A DNA stretch of 64,000 nucleotides from Kribbella pratensis (GTDB lineage: Bacteria; Actinomycetota; Actinomycetes; Propionibacteriales; Kribbellaceae), in assembly GCF_004365355.1 (NCBI RefSeq), contig NZ_SODP01000002.1, positions 1,049,838 through 1,113,837 of the forward strand. Direction: 5' to 3'. This document shows, one piece after another, positions 54,657-63,270 of the stretch (position 1 is its first letter; every line of letters begins with the position of its first letter). The translations under genes were made by a program, and so were the position numbers. The notes below the pieces were generated by a model, which did not search any database, was not told where the DNA came from, and saw only the letters and a program-made list of their open reading frames with translations.

Positions 54657-55139
54657 TCGAGGCTCCAGCCAGCCCTTGAAAGCGTCCAGGTTTCGAGTCG
54701 ATTCACCGCGCGCGATCCGCCATTCGTACTCGCGCCGGATCGACGTCGCGAACCCGAGTTCGAGGATCGTGTTGAACGACGTATCGGCATATTCCAGTAC
54801 GGCGCCGAGCAGCCGGTCCACCTCGGTCGGCGTGATCGCGTGCAGCGGGACGCGCCCGTCCAGGTGGATGTCGCCGAGATGATCGACCGCGAACGCGACG
54901 CCGTACATCTTCAGGTTCCGCTCGAGCAGCCAGCGGTACACGGCCTCGTGGTTCTCGTCCGGGTGCCGGGCCACGAACGCGTGCACCTGGACGGCCTGCG
55001 GCCCGACCGTCAGCGTCACGGTCGTCTTCAGCTTGCGCTCCCCCGGCAGATCCGCGGTGAACGCCCCGTCCTTCTCGGTGAACTCGATCTCGTTCTCGGT
55101 CAGCACCTGGCGGATCACGTCCGCCGCTGCAACTCTCAC
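54654..55139 (-). CDS. YbjN domain protein
   Basis: 161 residues of the YbjN fold (type III secretion chaperone-like), with [18 protein letters not shown] and a [16 protein letters not shown] helix. The GTG at 55139 overlaps the mshA stop (GTGA), so the pair is translationally coupled. The same order is seen in mycobacteria. Molecular role not established. Confidence 0.88.
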   Translation of the reverse strand: MRVAAADVIRQVLTENEIEFTEKDGAFTADLPGERKLKTTVTLTVGPQAVQVHAFVARHPDENHEAVYRWLLERNLKMYGVAFAVDHLGDIHLDGRVPLHAITPTEVDRLLGAVLEYADTSFNTILELGFATSIRREYEWRIARGESTRNLDAFKGWLEPR

Positions 55140-56437
55140 CCGGCCACCTCCGCGGCGATCTCCGCCGCCATCGTGTCCGCTGCGGTCCGGTACGCCGTCA
55201 GCGTCTTGCGGGCGGTCACCTCCCAGCCGAATCCCTGTGCGTGCTTGACCGCCGCGGTGCTCATGCTCTCGCGAGTGGCCGGATCCGTCGCGATCCGGGC
55301 CAGCGCGTCGGCGAAGTCGTCGACCCGGTGCCCGCGCACGAGGTACCCGGTCCGCCCGTCCACCACCGCAGTACTCAGACCACCCACAGCCGCCGCGACA
55401 ACCGGCGTACCGCAGGCCTGAGCCTCCAACGCCACCAGCCCGAAGGACTCCGAGTACGACGGGACGCAGACGACCGAGGCCGCGCGGTACCACTCAGCCA
55501 ACCGCACGCGCTCCATCGGCTTCACGAACTGCGTCACGTCGTCGATACCGAGCGCCCGCGCCAACTCGGCGTGAGACTCGGGATGCTCCATCCCGTTCCC
55601 CGACGGCCCGCCGATGATCGCGACCACTAGCCGTGAGCGCAGCGAAGGATCCCGCTCCAGCATCCGCGCCGCCGCCCGGATCAGCAGATCAGGGGCCTTC
55701 AACGGCTGGATCCGCCCGACGAACGCCAGTACGACGGCATCCGCCGGCAGACCGACCGCGCTGCGAGCGGCGACCTGATCACCTGGGCTGAACAGCTCCA
55801 GATCCACGCCAGGGTTGACGACGCCGACCTTCGCGGGCTGCGCTCCATAGAGGTCGATCAGCTCCTGCGCCTCGTCGGACGTGTTGGCCAGCAACCGATC
55901 CGCGGACTCGACCACCTGCTCCTCGCCGAGCAGGCGCGCGGGCGGTTCCGGTACGTCGTCGTCTGCCAGGCTGGCGTTCTTTACCTTGGCCATCGTGTGC
56001 ATCGTGTGCACCAGCGGGACCGCCCACCGGTCGCGGGCGAGCAGACCGACCTGGCCGGAGAGCCAGTAGTGCGAGTGGATCACGTCGTACCAGCCGGGCT
56101 CGTGGATCGCCTCGGCGCGCAGTACGGCCCGGGCGAACGTGCACAGCTGGGAGGGCAGCTCGTTCTTCGTGAGGCCTTCGTACGGTCCGGCGGCGACGTT
56201 GCGGACCACTACGCCGGGCATCAGCTCGACCCGGGCCGGGAGTACCGACGCGGTAGCGCGGGTGAACACATCGACCTCGATCCCGAGGCCGGCGAGCTGC
56301 TTGGACAGCTCGACCACGTAGACGTTCATCCCACCGGCGTCCCCGGTCCCGGGCTGGTCGAGCGGCGACGTGTGCAGGCTGATCATCGCGACCCGCCGGA
56401 GGGGTTTGTTCACGAAGTCCCGGAGGGGTTTGTTCAC
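55136..56437 (-). CDS. mshA: D-inositol-3-phosphate glycosyltransferase
   Basis: 433-residue GT4 enzyme, first step of mycothiol synthesis (N-acetylglucosamine to inositol-3-phosphate). N-terminal DAGGMNVYV, a core HSHYWLSG, and the C-terminal donor motif [20 protein letters not shown]. It indicates that the organism makes mycothiol. GTG 56437 follows TACCCT by six bases. The first 24 bases contain a duplicated NKPLR-coding unit. Confidence 0.94.
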   Translation of the reverse strand: MNKPLRDFVNKPLRRVAMISLHTSPLDQPGTGDAGGMNVYVVELSKQLAGLGIEVDVFTRATASVLPARVELMPGVVVRNVAAGPYEGLTKNELPSQLCTFARAVLRAEAIHEPGWYDVIHSHYWLSGQVGLLARDRWAVPLVHTMHTMAKVKNASLADDDVPEPPARLLGEEQVVESADRLLANTSDEAQELIDLYGAQPAKVGVVNPGVDLELFSPGDQVAARSAVGLPADAVVLAFVGRIQPLKAPDLLIRAAARMLERDPSLRSRLVVAIIGGPSGNGMEHPESHAELARALGIDDVTQFVKPMERVRLAEWYRAASVVCVPSYSESFGLVALEAQACGTPVVAAAVGGLSTAVVDGRTGYLVRGHRVDDFADALARIATDPATRESMSTAAVKHAQGFGWEVTARKTLTAYRTAADTMAAEIAAEVAG

Positions 56438-56449
56438 GGAGTCAGGGTA
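56438..56449 (-). promoter_or_regulatory. Leaderless-type -10 of mshA
   Basis: Minus strand TACCCT (56449-56444), six bases, GTG at 56437. The element lies across the stop of the upstream regulator gene. Confidence 0.6.
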
Positions 56450-57320
56450 ACTCCGGGCTTTCCGCCGGGAATCGGGAATCCTCCCTATCCGCGGCCGTCC
56501 AGCTGGCGAGCAGACGGAGATTCTGTTCGGACGTCGATCCCGGCTCGACGGTGTACGTGACGAGCAGCTGGTCCGGTTCGCCCGGCGGCTGCAGGGTCTC
56601 GTACTGCACAGTGATGTCGCCCACGATCGGATGGTGCTGCGTCTTGGTCCCGAAGGTCTTGTCCTTCACGTCGTGCCGGGCCCAGTGCTCGCGGAACTCC
56701 GGGCTGCGGATGGACAGTTCGCCGACCAGCTCGGCAAGCTCCGGGTCGTCCGGGTAGCGACCGGCGTACATCCGCAGGTAGCCGACGGTCTCGTCCGCGA
56801 CGGCCTCCCACTGCGGGTAGAAGTCGCGCGACGCCGGGTCGAGGAACACCATCCGCAGGATGTTGCGCTCCTTGAGGTCCAGGCTGTCGAAGTCGGCGAT
56901 CAGGGCCGAGGCCAGCCGGTTCCACCCGATGACGTCCATGCGACGGCCCAGCACGAACGCCGGTACGTCGGTCATCGAGTCCAGCAGCCGCTGCAGCCCG
57001 GGACGCATGCGCTCCGCCGTACGGCGTCGTGCCTTGCGCCGGGCCGGTTTCGCCAACAGGGCAAGGTGTTTGCGCTCGTCGTCGCTCAGACGCAGTACGT
57101 CGGCGACAGCGTCGAGGATCTCCTGCGAGACGTTCTCCGCCCGGCCCTGCTCGAACCGGACGTAGTAGTCGGCGCTGACCCCGGCCGCCTGCGCGAGCTC
57201 CTCGCGGCGCAGCCCGGGGACGCGGCGCCGGCCGGTGAACACCTTCAGCCCCAGGTCCTCGGGCTGCACCCGGGCCCTGCGCGACTTGAGGAACTCGGTC
57301 AGCTCCGCTCGACGATCCAT
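56442..57320 (-). CDS. XRE family regulator with MmyB-like ligand domain
   Basis: 292 residues. An N-terminal helix-turn-helix ([20 protein letters not shown]) is followed by a PAS-like MmyB ligand-binding domain (about 110-275, WNRLASALI and [13 protein letters not shown]). This two-domain type usually sits divergent from an SDR which it controls, as here. Confidence 0.9.
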   Translation of the reverse strand: MDRRAELTEFLKSRRARVQPEDLGLKVFTGRRRVPGLRREELAQAAGVSADYYVRFEQGRAENVSQEILDAVADVLRLSDDERKHLALLAKPARRKARRRTAERMRPGLQRLLDSMTDVPAFVLGRRMDVIGWNRLASALIADFDSLDLKERNILRMVFLDPASRDFYPQWEAVADETVGYLRMYAGRYPDDPELAELVGELSIRSPEFREHWARHDVKDKTFGTKTQHHPIVGDITVQYETLQPPGEPDQLLVTYTVEPGSTSEQNLRLLASWTAADREDSRFPAESPELP

Positions 57321-57352
57321 GCCTCCAGTATCCAGGCCGGCCCCGATCTCAA

Positions 57353-57373
57353 CCTGGTTCTGCCAGGACCAGG
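57353..57373. promoter_or_regulatory. Candidate operator between the XRE and SDR genes
   Basis: CCTGG-ttctg-CCAGG (57353-57367) is a perfect 5+5 inverted repeat, extended to ACCAGG at 57368-57373. It lies in the divergent promoter region. Confidence 0.45.
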
Positions 57374-57446
57374 CTCAACAGACACCTGGGTAAGCCTCGG
57401 CGACCGCTCCAGGATCGGTGACATCAACCGAACCTGGAGGAACACC

Positions 57447-58190
57447 ATGACCGATCTCACCGGCCGCATTGCTGTCGTCACCGGCGCTGCCAGCGGAATC
57501 GGAGCTGCGATCGCCACCCAATTGGCGGATGCAGGCGCGTCGGTCGCACTGGTGGCGCGGCGGCAGGACCGCCTCGACGACCTGGCCGGCAAGCTCGGGC
57601 CGCGGACGATCGGTGTCAGCCTCGACGTCACGTCGCAGACCTCCGTCGATGCCGGCGTCCGGCAGATCCACGAGCGGCTGGGCCGGCCGGACCTCGTCGT
57701 GAACGCTGCCGGGGTGATGCTGGCCGCGCCGATTGAGGACGGCCGACTCGACGACTGGACGCGGATGATCGACACCAACGTGACCGGCGTACTCCGGCTC
57801 GTGCAGGCGTTCACGCCCGATCTGATCTCGGCCGCCGGCGACGGACGGACCGCCGACCTGGTCAACATCTCGTCGATCGGCGCGCATGTGGTCTTTCCTG
57901 GGTACGCCGTGTACGGGGCGACCAAGGCCGCACTGACGCAGCTGTCGACGTCACTTCGCGCGGACTTCGCGCCGTACGACGTCCGCGTCACGAACGTCGA
58001 GCCGGGGCTGACCGACACCGAACTCGCCACCCACCTGGACAGCTCCGGGCAAGACCTGATCGCCTCGATGAACGAGCAGATCGGGCCGCTCGCCGCGGAG
58101 GACATCGCAGACGTGGTGACGTTCGCCGTGAGCCGCCGTCGCGAGGTCAACCTGCGTCAGATCATCGCGCTACCGACGCGCCAGGCGTGA
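57447..58190 (+). CDS. Short-chain dehydrogenase/reductase
   Basis: 247 residues, NADP-type classical SDR. TGAASGIGAAI cofactor motif, NAAGVM, catalytic Ser in ISSIGAH and Tyr-x3-Lys in YGATKAAL. GGAGG lies six bases before the ATG. Divergent from and probably controlled by the XRE/MmyB regulator. Substrate unknown. Confidence 0.92.
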   Translation: MTDLTGRIAVVTGAASGIGAAIATQLADAGASVALVARRQDRLDDLAGKLGPRTIGVSLDVTSQTSVDAGVRQIHERLGRPDLVVNAAGVMLAAPIEDGRLDDWTRMIDTNVTGVLRLVQAFTPDLISAAGDGRTADLVNISSIGAHVVFPGYAVYGATKAALTQLSTSLRADFAPYDVRVTNVEPGLTDTELATHLDSSGQDLIASMNEQIGPLAAEDIADVVTFAVSRRREVNLRQIIALPTRQA

Positions 58191-59415
58191 CGTCTTCCCC
58201 GGCGAGGTAGACGGCCGTTGGAGTGGCCAACGTTGTGATGTCTTCGGTGGGATTACCTGGTACGACGAGGAGATCGGCGTCCGCGCCGGGTCGGATGCGA
58301 CCTTTCCGGACGCGAAGAGCGTCGGCGGCGGTCGACGTACCAGCTGTCAGGGCCGCGACGGGTGGGATGCCGGCCTCGACGTACTCGGCGAGCGTGGCGG
58401 GGAGGAGGCCGTGCGGTTTCGCGGGGCCGATCCCGCCGTCGGAGCCGGCGACCAGCCTGACTCCTGCGGCGTACAGCCGGCGGACGGCCTCCTGCAGGAT
58501 GGCCTCCCCGATCCCGGCCTTTGCGACCAACTCCAGGACTGCGGGCGGTACGACGATCGAGCGGTCCGAGCCGAGGGTGCCGCAGATGGCGATCCCGGAT
58601 GCGGCGAGCGCACGGCCGAGTTCGTCGTCGAGGGCAGCACCTGCTGGAGTGAGGCAGGTGCAGTGCTCGATGCCGTCCACACCGGCCTGCAGAGCCTGAC
58701 GGACCGCGGTCAACGCGTGCGCGTGCGCAGTGATCGGCAGGCCGTGCTCGTGCGCCGCATCGACGGCTGCCTTGAGCTCTTCGAGGGTGAACTGCGGGCT
58801 CATCGTGTCAGTGCCTGGGGTGAGTACTCCGCCGCTCGCCATGATCTTGATGACGTCTGCACCGCGGTCGGCGCGGAGGTGAACGGCCGCACGCATCTCG
58901 TCAGGCCCGGACACCTCAGCGCCGAAAGCCCAGCAATGTCCGCGAACGCTCGTCAGCGGAGCGCCCGACGCAACCACACTAGGCAGGCCCGAACCAGTGC
59001 CCGAGCCGACCGCGGTAGGAGCGCTTGGGCCGGACGTTGCGGCGCTTCGCCAGCGGAGTACGGCGTCGTGGGGGTCGCCGAGGTCGCGGACCGTGGTGAC
59101 ACCGGCAGCGAGGTGGGTCCGGAGCGACTGCTCGATCGTCGCACCGATCGCTTCGGCGTACTCACTCGTCGCCGCCTCGGCAGGCGATACGCCCAGCCGA
59201 TCCAGGGCACCGGCACCTCCGTCAGCCGTCAGGTGGACATGCGCATCGATCAGCCCAGGCAGGATCGTCCCACCAGGCACCTCGCGAACTGCCCAATCCG
59301 ACGGAACCTGCCGCCCGACACCGACCACCTTGCCGCCGTCCACCAGCACGACGTTCTCGTCGAAAACCCGTTCACCGTCGAAGATCTGCTCGGCCCGCAA
59401 CGCAAACCTGGTCAT
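58162..59415 (-). CDS. Amidohydrolase family protein
   Basis: 417 residues. The metal-binding HxH is in IDAHVHL near residue 60, with further ligands in HAHALTAV, IEHCTCL and the Asp of AGSDGG. These suggest imidazolonepropionase- or prolidase-like enzymes (Xaa-Pro or carboxypeptidase-type). It overlaps the SDR end by 29 bases (convergent). GAGACT lies six bases before the ATG. The long upstream extension in the same frame is a shadow. Confidence 0.9.
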   Translation of the reverse strand: MTRFALRAEQIFDGERVFDENVVLVDGGKVVGVGRQVPSDWAVREVPGGTILPGLIDAHVHLTADGGAGALDRLGVSPAEAATSEYAEAIGATIEQSLRTHLAAGVTTVRDLGDPHDAVLRWRSAATSGPSAPTAVGSGTGSGLPSVVASGAPLTSVRGHCWAFGAEVSGPDEMRAAVHLRADRGADVIKIMASGGVLTPGTDTMSPQFTLEELKAAVDAAHEHGLPITAHAHALTAVRQALQAGVDGIEHCTCLTPAGAALDDELGRALAASGIAICGTLGSDRSIVVPPAVLELVAKAGIGEAILQEAVRRLYAAGVRLVAGSDGGIGPAKPHGLLPATLAEYVEAGIPPVAALTAGTSTAADALRVRKGRIRPGADADLLVVPGNPTEDITTLATPTAVYLAGEDVTPGASVAR

Positions 59416-59508
59416 ACCCGGAGTCTCTCTCAGGGTGGGTTTATCCCTACCTGCGTTGGCGGATTCGCACCACTGCGCTCGGGTCTCTGCGCCGAAAGCA
59501 TTGACCCC

Positions 59509-60534
59509 ATGCGTACAGTCCTCGAGCAAGCCAAGTCCTGGCACCGTCCTCTGATGCTGATGGTGCTCGCCATGATGGGTCTCGTCGTCGCGTCGGGGAT
59601 CGGCATGGCGGTCGACCATCGGGAGATCCTCAACGAGTCCGTGTGGCTCAAGCCGTTCAAGTTCGGTATCTCGTTCGTCCTGTACGGCGCGACGCTGGCC
59701 TGGCTGCTGTCGAAGCTGCGGAAGGCGAGGCGCTTCGGCTGGTGGACCGGCACCGTGTTCGCGGTCACCGGGATCGTCGACGTCGGGTTCATCGCCGTAC
59801 AGGCAGCCCGCGGCACGTTCAGCCACTTCAACGACAACACCGACACGTTCAACCAGGTCGGGCAGAAGGTCTTCATGTCCGGCGTACTCGGGCTGTTCGG
59901 CGCCAGCCTGGTGGTCGCGATCATGCTGCTGTTCCAGCGCGTCGGCGACGCCCCGATGAACCGCGCCATCCGGATCGGTCTCGGCCTCGCCGTCGCGGGG
60001 ATGGCGATCGCGTTCTACCTGGTGGGCTCGCACAGCGGCCGCGAGCAGGTCACCGACGCCTACGGCCACCCCGTCACCCTCGCCGGCAGCCACGGCATCG
60101 GCGTCGAGCCGGGCGGTCCCGGGATGCCGCTCACGCACTGGAGCACCGTCGGCGGCGACCTGCGCATCCCACACTTCGTCGGCCTGCACGCGATCCACTT
60201 CCTGCTCATCACCCTGCTGGTCCTGCACCTCCTCGCCGGTCGCATCACCTGGCTCCGCCCCGAGCGCGTCCGCGCCCGCCTGATCGGCGTCGCCGCCTTC
60301 GCGTACGCCGGTCTGATGGCGACCGTCACCGTGCAGGCTTTCCGCGGCCAGTCCCTGATCCACCCAGACGTGAAGACGCTGGGCATGCTGGCCGGCGTTG
60401 CCGTGATCAGCCTCGCGGCCCTGACCGGCGTCCTCACCGCCGCCCGCCGCACGGCGGCACTCGAGCCGCTCGAGCCGACCCAGCCCACCCAGCCGCTAGA
60501 ACCGATCCAGCCGACCCCGGCCGCCCGCGTCTGA
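59509..60534 (+). CDS. Multi-pass membrane protein, unknown function
   Basis: 341 residues with about seven membrane segments. A short helical start is followed by LMLMVLAMMGLVVASG, several histidine-bearing loops (FSHFNDN, GSHSG) and HFVGLHAIHFLLI, which could bind haem or metal. The Pro/Thr-rich C-terminus (PLEPTQPTQP) continues in degenerate form past the stop. I do not recognise the family. Confidence 0.8.
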   Translation: MRTVLEQAKSWHRPLMLMVLAMMGLVVASGIGMAVDHREILNESVWLKPFKFGISFVLYGATLAWLLSKLRKARRFGWWTGTVFAVTGIVDVGFIAVQAARGTFSHFNDNTDTFNQVGQKVFMSGVLGLFGASLVVAIMLLFQRVGDAPMNRAIRIGLGLAVAGMAIAFYLVGSHSGREQVTDAYGHPVTLAGSHGIGVEPGGPGMPLTHWSTVGGDLRIPHFVGLHAIHFLLITLLVLHLLAGRITWLRPERVRARLIGVAAFAYAGLMATVTVQAFRGQSLIHPDVKTLGMLAGVAVISLAALTGVLTAARRTAALEPLEPTQPTQPLEPIQPTPAARV

Positions 60535-60640
60535 AAGCCGCCCCAGCCGCTCGAGTCGCCCGAGGCGACCCAGCCGACCCCAGCCGCCGACCGCCCGCGC
60601 CTGGCCGACCCCGGCCGTCGACCCACCGCGTCTGAGCGGC

Positions 60641-60665
60641 GGCATACCAAACCGTATGGTATGCC
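60641..60665. promoter_or_regulatory. Inverted repeat before the SDR
   Basis: GGCATACCA and TGGTATGCC (9-bp perfect arms, loop AACCGTA). It lies 61 bases upstream of the SDR start and could be an operator (it looks TetR-like) or a terminator. Confidence 0.4.
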
Positions 60666-60725
60666 GACAGATGCCGCGCTGAGACGGCCGACTGGCTCGA
60701 CCGGTGGGTTTGAGAGACTCGGACT

Positions 60726-61472
60726 ATGACTTCCGAGCGTCCTCTTGCCGTGGTGACCGGAGCTAGCAGCGGGATCGGAGCCGCGTCGGCGCGATACCTC
60801 GCCCGGGCAGGGTTCGAGGTCATCTGCGCCGCGCGGCGGCTCGACCGGATCGAGACGCTGGCGAAAGAGATCGACGGCCGCGCCGTGCAGTGCGACGTGA
60901 CCTCGGCCGAGGACGTCGCCACGCTGACCGCGGCCGTCGGGGACGAACTGCAGGTGCTGGTGAACAACGCCGGCGGCGCGTTCGGGTTCGAGCCGGTCGC
61001 CGAGGCCGACCTCGACGCGTGGCGGCGGATGTACGAGGTGAACGTGATCGGGGTCGCGGCCGTCACGAAGTCGTTGCTCCCGGCCCTTATCGCCGGTCGC
61101 GGCACGATCATCGTGATGGGTTCGACGGCCGGACAGGTCGCATACGAAGGCGGCGGCGGATACGTCGCCGCCAAGCACGGCGCGAAGGCCGTCGTCGACA
61201 CCCTGCGCCTCGAGCTCTGGGACCAGCCGGTCCGCGTCACCGAGATCGCCCCCGGCATGGTGCAGAGCGAAGGCTTCGCCTTGACGCGCTTCGGCGGCGA
61301 CCAGGCCAAGGCCGACGCCGTGTACGCCGGCGTCCGCGAACCCCTCACCGCCGACGACATCGCTGACATCGTCACGTACGTCGCAACCCGCCCGGCCCAC
61401 GTGAACCTCGACCGCATCACGGTCCGTCCCCGCGCCCAGGCCGCCCAGCACAAGGTCTTCCGCGAGCAGTAG
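60726..61472 (+). CDS. Short-chain dehydrogenase (YdfG-like)
   Basis: 248 residues. Cofactor motif TGASSGIGAAS, NNAGGAFG, catalytic Ser in GSTAG, Tyr in GGGYVAAKHG and PGMVQSEGF. These resemble the NADP-dependent 3-hydroxy acid dehydrogenases. GAGACT lies six bases before the ATG. Single gene, ending before a palindromic region. Confidence 0.92.
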   Translation: MTSERPLAVVTGASSGIGAASARYLARAGFEVICAARRLDRIETLAKEIDGRAVQCDVTSAEDVATLTAAVGDELQVLVNNAGGAFGFEPVAEADLDAWRRMYEVNVIGVAAVTKSLLPALIAGRGTIIVMGSTAGQVAYEGGGGYVAAKHGAKAVVDTLRLELWDQPVRVTEIAPGMVQSEGFALTRFGGDQAKADAVYAGVREPLTADDIADIVTYVATRPAHVNLDRITVRPRAQAAQHKVFREQ

Positions 61473-61501
61473 CCCTTCCGCCCCTGCCGGTCCGCCCCAG
61501 G

Positions 61502-61588
61502 GTTTGGTGGGTAGACCCACGAAACCATGGGTTGGCCAGCCTGATTCCGGTTGGCCAACCCACGTGCCGGTGGGTTTACCCACCAAAC
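61502..61588. repeat. Nested inverted repeats (cruciform-like)
   Basis: Outer arms GTTTGGTGGGTA (61502-61513) and TACCCACCAAAC (61577-61588) enclose TGGGTTGGCCA (61528-61538) and TGGCCAACCCA (61552-61562). Each outer arm also contains a small TGGGT/ACCCA hairpin. Between the SDR and XRE genes; no coding potential seen. Confidence 0.85.
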
Positions 61589-61628
61589 GCGGCGGCTGCG
61601 GAGGGAGGGTGAGCGGGGTCACGGGGTT

Positions 61629-61650
61629 GCTGCTTGCAATTGCAAGCAGC
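61629..61650. promoter_or_regulatory. Perfect 22-bp palindrome ahead of the XRE gene
   Basis: GCTGCTTGCAA and TTGCAAGCAGC are perfect 11-base arms with no spacer, 19 bases before the ATG. Most likely the autoregulatory operator of the XRE protein. Confidence 0.8.
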
Positions 61651-61669
61651 TTGCTAGCACACTGGGCGT

Positions 61670-62110
61670 ATGGCCAGGTTGAGTGATCGGGCGGCTGGGG
61701 CGGTGGGCTCCGTTGGGGAGTACCTCGCCGAGCAGCGGCGGCACGCGCAGTTGTCGTTGCGGCAGTTGTCGGACCTGGCCGGTGTGTCGAACCCGTACTT
61801 GAGCCAGATCGAGCGTGGCCTGCGGAAACCGTCGGCCGAGGTGCTGCAGCAGCTCGCGAAGGCGTTGCGGATCTCCGCGGAGACGCTGTACGTACGGGCC
61901 GGCATCCTCGATCCGGACGAGAACGAGGAGGGCCGACAGGCCTCTGGCGTGGTCGACGCCGTCCTGCTCGACCCCGCGCTGAACGAGCGGCAGAAACGCG
62001 TCCTGCTGGACGTGTACACGTCGTTCGTCCGGGAGAACGCCGTCCCGGAAGAGCCTGCGGCGAAGAAGACCTCCGCCCGCAAGCGCAGTACCGAACCCGG
62101 TACCGACTGA
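61670..62110 (+). CDS. XRE family regulator upstream of the HbhA-like gene
   Basis: 146 residues. The helix-turn-helix reads LSLRQLSDLAGVSNPYLSQI, and ERGLRKPSAEVLQQLAKAL completes it. The C-terminus is basic and disordered. The gene order XRE, HbhA-like, DUF2516 is conserved with mycobacteria (Rv0474-Rv0476). The upstream palindrome is its probable site. Confidence 0.9.
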   Translation: MARLSDRAAGAVGSVGEYLAEQRRHAQLSLRQLSDLAGVSNPYLSQIERGLRKPSAEVLQQLAKALRISAETLYVRAGILDPDENEEGRQASGVVDAVLLDPALNERQKRVLLDVYTSFVRENAVPEEPAAKKTSARKRSTEPGTD

Positions 62111-62142
62111 AACCTGCTGACGACATCCCGAGGAGAAGCCTG

Positions 62143-62664
62143 ATGGCTACCCGTACGCCTGTTACCCCGTTCTACGCGATCGCCGGCGCCGGCGACCTCG
62201 CGGTCGAGAAGTTCCGCGCGATCAGCGAGGACGTCACCGCCCGGTTCGCCAAGCTGGACCAGAAGACCCTGCAGACCGAGCTCACCAAGGCCCAGACCGA
62301 GCTGAACAAGCGCTTCGAGGCGATCGTCGCCGACGCGCGGACCGCTCCGGCCAAGCTGCGTGAGCTGCCGAAGACCGCCCAGGCCGGCTTCACCACCGTC
62401 CTCGGCCAGGCCGAGGAGACCTACGAGGACCTGGCCGGCCGCGGCAAGGAGCTGGTCGAGCGGATCCGCCACCAGCAGGCCACCGCGGACCTGGAGACCC
62501 AGGTCAAGTCCACCGTCAGCAAGGCCAAGGCGACCCGGACCACGGTGAAGAAGACCGCCCAGACCGCGACCCGCACGGTGAAGGCGACCGCGACCAGCGC
62601 CCGCAAGACCGCGAAGGCGGCCGGCAAGGCTGCCGGGTCCGCGGCCGACAAGATCGGCGACTGA
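62143..62664 (+). CDS. HbhA-like heparin-binding adhesin homologue
   Basis: 173 residues. An N-terminal helical region (about 10-110, coiled coil) is followed by a Lys/Ala/Thr-rich tail (KATRTTVKKTAQTA, then KTAKAAGKAAGSA) like that of mycobacterial HbhA, which binds polyanions. GAGGAG precedes the ATG. Placed by synteny and composition; adhesion is not implied for a soil species. It could be a lipid- or DNA-associated structural protein. Confidence 0.8.
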   Translation: MATRTPVTPFYAIAGAGDLAVEKFRAISEDVTARFAKLDQKTLQTELTKAQTELNKRFEAIVADARTAPAKLRELPKTAQAGFTTVLGQAEETYEDLAGRGKELVERIRHQQATADLETQVKSTVSKAKATRTTVKKTAQTATRTVKATATSARKTAKAAGKAAGSAADKIGD

Positions 62665-62765
62665 CGCACCACTGACGGTGACAATTCACCGATCTTTCGC
62701 GTGAATCCTCGCCCGGGCGGTCCACAGCTGCGACTCAGCAGAGGTGGACCGCCCGGTCTGTCGGT

Positions 62766-62777
62766 TAGGCTCGTAGC
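62766..62777 (+). promoter_or_regulatory. Leaderless-type -10 of the DUF2516 gene
   Basis: TAGGCT (62766-62771), six bases, ATG at 62778. Confidence 0.6.
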
Positions 62778-63122
62778 ATGATCACCTTCCAGAACCTGAT
62801 CCCCGGGTTCGGCGATCCACTGTCGGTCATCTGGTGGGTGCTGCTTGTCCTCAAGCTGGTCGCGCTGCTCGACGCGGCGTTCCGGCCGCGGGCAGTGTTC
62901 ATCGCCGCCGACAAGCTGACCAAGCCGGGCTGGGTGCTGATCCTGGTCGTGTTCACGCTGAGTCAGTTCTTCCAGGGCTGGCTGAGCTTCTTCGGCCTGA
63001 TCGGCATCGTCGCGTCCGCCGTCTACCTGGTCGACGCCCGCCCTGCTCTCCGCGCCGCCACCGGCCGCGGCCGAGGCGGATGGGGCGCCCTGCGTCGCCG
63101 CCGCGGACCCCGCCCGCTCTGA
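62778..63122 (+). CDS. DUF2516 membrane protein
   Basis: 114 residues with about three membrane segments (about 15-35, 50-70, 72-90) and a basic C-terminus. Family name assigned by size, pattern and the conserved position after the HbhA-like gene. Function unknown. Confidence 0.85.
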   Translation: MITFQNLIPGFGDPLSVIWWVLLVLKLVALLDAAFRPRAVFIAADKLTKPGWVLILVVFTLSQFFQGWLSFFGLIGIVASAVYLVDARPALRAATGRGRGGWGALRRRRGPRPL

Positions 63123-63193
63123 CGCACCCCCCGCCCGCTCTGAAGCACCCCGCGCTCGCCGTCACCTTGCGGAGGGTCAGCACACCTCGTGGT

Positions 63194-63225
63194 GGGCTTG
63201 AACAGGCAATAACCTGTTCAAGCCC
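63194..63225. terminator. Bidirectional terminator
   Basis: GGGCTTGAACAGG and CCTGTTCAAGCCC form a 13-bp stem, loop CAATAA, between convergent genes. Confidence 0.85.
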
Positions 63226-63270
63226 GCCACCAGCTGTGCAAGCCCCCGGTTCGAGGTTCAGTACGACGGA

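Noticed and set aside
60714-60725. Leaderless -10 for the SDR at 60726 and the amidohydrolase at 59415
   Set aside because: Both have GAGACT six bases before the start, which departs from TANNNT at the two most conserved positions; left unassigned.
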